Source: Chrysopilus asiliformis
Taxonomy: Eukaryota; Arthropoda; Insecta; Diptera; Rhagionidae
DNA length: 64,000 nt
Direction of reading: 5' to 3'
Assembly: GCA_964034945.1 (NCBI GenBank)
Contig: OZ035962.1
Span: 49,655,931 to 49,719,930 of the forward strand
Shown here: positions 60,480 to 64,000 of the stretch, piece by piece
How the letters are laid out: each line of letters starts with the position of its first letter
How positions within the stretch are numbered: the first letter of the stretch is position 1
Translations under genes and position numbers: made by a program
The notes under the pieces: generated by a model
The model's database searches: none
Told to the model about the DNA's origin: nothing
The model's input: only the letters and a program-made list of their open reading frames with translations

Positions 60480-60927
60480 ACGGTTACAGCCGTCGCACAC
60501 TTGAGCTAAGCGAGCTCAACTACGTGAGCTAAGTTTCTCGCTGAAAGTAAAATCCTTAGCATTTGCATTGGCGACCGCACACTTCAGCGAAACTATGAAA
60601 CTACATCGCGTAGTCATGGGCGACGGGAACTAAGTTCGCTTGCCTAGTTCAGACCTCAACTACGCGAACTACTTCGCTGACATCGCTGACACTCACATAT
60701 AAATATTTTCGGCGTTATACAGTGTAGAATCGGTGTTTGCAAAAGTGTAGTATTTTGTGGACATAAAAGTGTAAGTGCCAATTGCATACAACTGATGGCA
60801 TACATTTATTTAAATATCGCCGCGTAGTTTAGCTCAAGTGTGCAACGATAGAGCTAACCCAGCTAAGCTATGTAACTATAGCTAGCCTCGCTCAAATAGC
60901 TTAGCTCAAGTGTACGGCCGGCGTTAA
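60480..60927. mobile_element. TIR element rich in GAGCTAAGC/GCTTAGCTC
   Basis: Ends GCCGTCGCACACTTGAGC and the complement of GCTCAAGTGTACGGCC. Many inner copies of CTTAGCTC/GAGCTAAG. No coding frame and no certain target duplication. Confidence 0.55.
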
Positions 60928-61180
60928 GATCTGAAGCCATAAGACCATTATTTGCGTCAATTGTTTGGTGAATGTGCGTGATCCACTTTTATTTCGAAAA
61001 AGTTTATGCAGTGATGAAGCTTATCTTTAAATTTTGATTGTTGTTTCCTACACTAATTTTAAACTCTTTAAACTCTTCTTTAAATTCAGACAACTTTCAT
61101 TTTCTTCACAAAGATTGTTGCCTTAAGTGTACGATGCCAACTGTCTAGAATGCAATTCGCTTGTGAATTGCTGTATATGT
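60928..61180. other. No recognisable feature
   Basis: AT-rich spacer between the TIR element and the Helitron-like leader. Confidence 0.4.
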
Positions 61181-61580
61181 CTATACTAATTATATAAAGA
61201 GGTAAAGTTTGTTTGTTTGTTCAGGGTAATCTCTGGAACCACTGATCCGATTCTGAAAATTCTTTCACTGATAGAAAGCTACACTATTCCCGAGTCACAT
61301 AGGCTACTTTTTATTGACCTCCCCCTCTCCTTCGGTACCCCTTCCCTGATAACTTCCGAACCGTTCAACCGATTGGGGTGCGGCTTTCATTAATATAGAA
61401 GTCATTCCTCAAGGAAATTTTTCGCCCATTAATATCTACCCTCCCTCCTCTCAGTAAACCCCCTCGCCTGCTACCTTCTACAACAATGAGAGATTCGGAT
61501 TCGGTTTTCTCCTTTAGGAAGGTCAGCCCTTAGGGAGATTTTTCGCCCACTAATATCTACCACCCCTCCCCCACTCGTGG
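61181..61580 (+). repeat. Helitron-like leader ahead of the GGGAAA array
   Basis: Begins TATACTAATTATATAAAGAGG, then a GTTTGTTTGTTTGTTC tract and AACCACTGATCCGATTCTG. Two diverged copies of a TTTTTCGCCCAYTAATATCTAC block follow (about 61420-61440 and 61541-61562). The layout (AT-rich start, TTTG tract, 'phrase', then satellite) parallels the 34809 family but the sequence differs. Confidence 0.55.
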
Positions 61581-63515
61581 GAAGGGGAAGGGTAGGGGAA
61601 GGGGAAAGGGAAAGGGAAGGGGAAGGGGAAGGGGAAGGGGAAGGGGAAGGGGAAGGGGAAGGGGAAGGAAAAGGAAAAGGAGAAGGGGAAGGGAAAGGAG
61701 AAAGGGAAGGGAAAGGGAAAGGGAAAGGGAAAGGGAAAGGGAAAGGGAAAGGGAAAGGGAAAGGGAAAGGGAAAGGGAAAGGGAAAGGCAAAGGCAAAGG
61801 CAAAGGCAAAGGCAAAGGCAAAGGCAAAGGCAAAGGAAAGGGAAAGGGAAAGGGAAAGGGAAAGGGAAAGGGAAAGGGAAAGGGAAAGGGAAAGGGAAAG
61901 GGAAAGGGAAAGGGAAAGGGAAAGGGAAAGGGAAAGGGAAAGGGAAAGGGAAAGGGAAAGGGAAAGGGAAAGGGAAAGGGAAAGGGAAAGGGAAAGGGAA
62001 AGGGAAAGGGAAAGGGAAAGGGAAAGGGAAAGGGAAAGGGAAAGGGAAAGGGAAAGGGAAAGGGAAAGGGAAAGGGAAAGGGAAAGGGAAAGGGAAAGGG
62101 AAAGGGAAAGGGAAAGGGAAAGGGAAAGGGAAAGGGAAAGGGAAAGGGAAAGGGAAAGGGAAAGGGAAAGGGAAAGGGAAAGGGAAAGGGAAAGGGAAAG
62201 GGAAAGGGAAAGGGAAAGGGAAAGGGAAAGGGAAAGGGAAAGGGAAAGGGAAAGGGAAAGGGAAAGGGAAAGGGAAAGGGAAAGGGAAAGGGAAAGGGAA
62301 AGGGAAAGGGAAAGGGAAAGGGAAAGGGAAAGGGAAAGGGAAAGGGAAAGGGAAAGGGAAAGGGAAAGGGAAAGGGAAAGGGAAAGGGAAAGGGAAAGGG
62401 AAAGGGAAAGGGAAAGGGAAAGGGAAAGGGAAAGGGAAAGGGAAAGGGAAAGGGAAAGGGAAAGGGAAAGGGAAAGGGAAAGGGAAAGGGAAAGGGAAAG
62501 GGAAAGGGAAAGGGAAAGGGAAAGGGAAAGGGAAAGGGAAAGGGAAAGGGAAAGGGAAAGGGAAAGGGAAAGGGAAAGGGAAAGGGAAAGGGAAAGGGAA
62601 AGGGAAAGGGAAAGGGAAAGGGAAAGGGAAAGGGAAAGGGAAAGGGAAAGGGAAAGGGAAAGGGAAAGGGAAAGGGAAAGGGAAAGGGAAAGGGAAAGGG
62701 AAAGGGAAAGGGAAAGGGAAAGGGAAAGGGAAAGGGAAAGGGAAAGGGAAAGGGAAAGGGAAAGGGAAAGGGAAAGGGAAAGGGAAAGGGAAAGGGAAAG
62801 GGAAAGGGAAAGGGAAAGGGAAAGGGAAAGGGAAAGGGAAAGGGAAAGGGAAAGGGAAAGGGAAAGGGAAAGGGAAAGGGAAAGGGAAAGGGAAAGGGAA
62901 AGGGAAAGGGAAAGGGAAAGGGAAAGGGAAAGGGAAAGGGAAAGGGAAAGGGAAAGGGAAAGGGAAAGGGAAAGGGAAAGGGAAAGGGAAAGGGAAAGGG
63001 AAAGGGAAAGGGAAAGGGAAAGGGAAAGGGAAAGGGAAAGGGAAAGGGAAAGGGAAAGGGAAAGGGAAAGGGAAAGGGAAAGGGAAAGGGAAAGGGAAAG
63101 GGAAAGGGAAAGGGAAAGGGAAAGGGAAAGGGAAAGGGAAAGGGAAAGGGAAAGGGAAAGGGAAAGGGAAAGGGAAAGGGAAAGGGAAAGGGAAAGGGAA
63201 AGGGAAAGGGAAAGGGAAAGGGAAAGGGAAAGGGAAAGGGAAAGGGAAAGGGAAAGGGAAAGGGAAAGGGAAAGGGAAAGGGAAAGGGAAAGGGAAAGGG
63301 AAAGGGAAAGGGAAAGGGAAAGGGAAAGGGAAAGGGAAAGGGAAAGGGAAAGGGAAAGGGAAAGGGAAAGGGAAAGGGAAAGGGAAAGGGAAAGGGAAAG
63401 GGAAAGGGAAAGGGAAAGGGAAAGGGAAAGGGAAAGGGAAAGGGAAAGGAAAAGGGAAAGGGAAAGGGAAAGGGAAAGGGAAAGGGAAAGGGAAGGGGAA
63501 GGCGAAGGGGGGAAG
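61581..63515 (+). repeat. GGGAAA hexamer satellite, about 1.9 kb
   Basis: A polypurine tract, almost pure GGGAAA between about 61830 and 63490. Variants (GGGGAA, GGCAAA, GGAAAA) are confined to the left end. Frames of 667 and 704 codons over it are artefacts of a stop-free 6-bp unit. Confidence 0.97.
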
Positions 63516-63610
63516 GAAGAAGTGGAAGGAGGGTGGTAGGTGGAGGGAGGAAGTGGAGAGAGGAGGGGATAAATTACTGATGTTTCGTCATACATTGCAA
63601 TATAAATATA

Positions 63611-64000
63611 TCTATATATATAAAAATGGATGTTTGTCTGTCTGTCTGAGATTACAAAACTCAAAAACTACTGAACCGATTTTTACGCGGTTTTTTGCAG
63701 AATGATCTGTGTTGCCAGGAGCAGGTTCTTAGCTATGTAGATTTTCAAAATTCGAAACGGAAGGTCCTGTAAGGATAACGCAAATATCCTTTTTCCCATT
63801 ATTCCTCGGGAACATTGGCATTATGTTTGGGATCGCTGATCACGAATCCGATATTAGCTTTTCAAAATTCGAGACGAAAGGTCCTGTAAGGATAAATATC
63901 CTTTTTCCCATTTTTCCTCGGAAAAATCGGCATAAGGGGGTTTTTGGTGTCGCTGATCATGAATCTGGTATTAGATTTTCAAAATTCGAAACGGAAGGTC
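63611..64000 (+). mobile_element. Helitron-like element, cut by the window end
   Basis: TC TATATATATAAAAATGG after an A (63610), a TGTCTGTCTG tract, the same leader as 34809, and about two satellite units reaching the window edge. Confidence 0.75.

Noticed and set aside
61550..63664. Open frames of 667-704 codons (Lys-Gly or Leu-Ser repeats)
   Set aside because: Translations of the GGGAAA hexamer; no non-repeat domain.

Overview
This is AT-rich eukaryotic DNA, most likely from an arthropod (probably an insect). The evidence is the set of mobile elements: an animal-type Helitron, arthropod-style Ty3/Gypsy Gag, a piggyBac relic, a non-LTR retrotransposon with a (TAA)n-like tail, hAT and PIF/Harbinger-like MITEs, DINE/Helentron-like repeats, and short introns with GT-AG ends. 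I see no host housekeeping gene, rRNA or intact tRNA. The window reads as a heterochromatin-like block of nested transposons and satellites.

Layout. 1-4.7 kb: 122-bp satellite inside a Helitron-like repeat, a broken Gypsy Gag, two tRNA-like fragments and a DINE-like repeat. 4.7-12.4 kb: an autonomous-type Helitron with a Ulp1-like cysteine protease ORF followed by Rep-helicase. It is broken by two frameshifts and by a 1.7-kb hAT element inserted between Walker A and Walker B; that hAT itself contains a second hAT. 9.5-19.0 kb: a 3.63-kb inverted duplication of hAT plus helicase 3' half, whose outer edge is exactly the hAT terminus, followed by a direct duplication of the neighbouring sequence. 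19.4-56.4 kb: a giant inverted repeat with arms of about 14.7 and 13.5 kb. The spacer carries a spliced MULE-like transposase with a C-terminal USP-like cysteine protease region, and the right arm carries its first exons. The transposase is split by three head-to-tail Helitron-like elements (34809-40316) full of 122-bp satellite. The left arm alone received a 5.1-kb terminal-inverted-repeat (TIR) element containing a 3.5-kb 18-bp satellite. The right arm alone received a LINE and a cluster of nested TIR elements. 56.5-60.4 kb: a piggyBac relic lacking its catalytic core, split by a 2.5-kb foldback element. 60.5-64 kb: a TIR element, a Helitron-like repeat with about 1.9 kb of GGGAAA repeat, and the start of another satellite-bearing Helitron-like copy.

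The parts are tied together by insertion history rather than a pathway. Target-site duplications and empty sites visible inside the window date many insertions relative to each other: the giant inverted repeat came before the LINE and the satellite-bearing TIR element, and the hAT insertion came before the 9.5-18 kb inverted duplication. The two points that look most novel are (i) the giant foldback MULE with a transposase-protease fusion, and (ii) the hAT-end-anchored inverted duplication. All calls come from reading the sequence; no database was searched.
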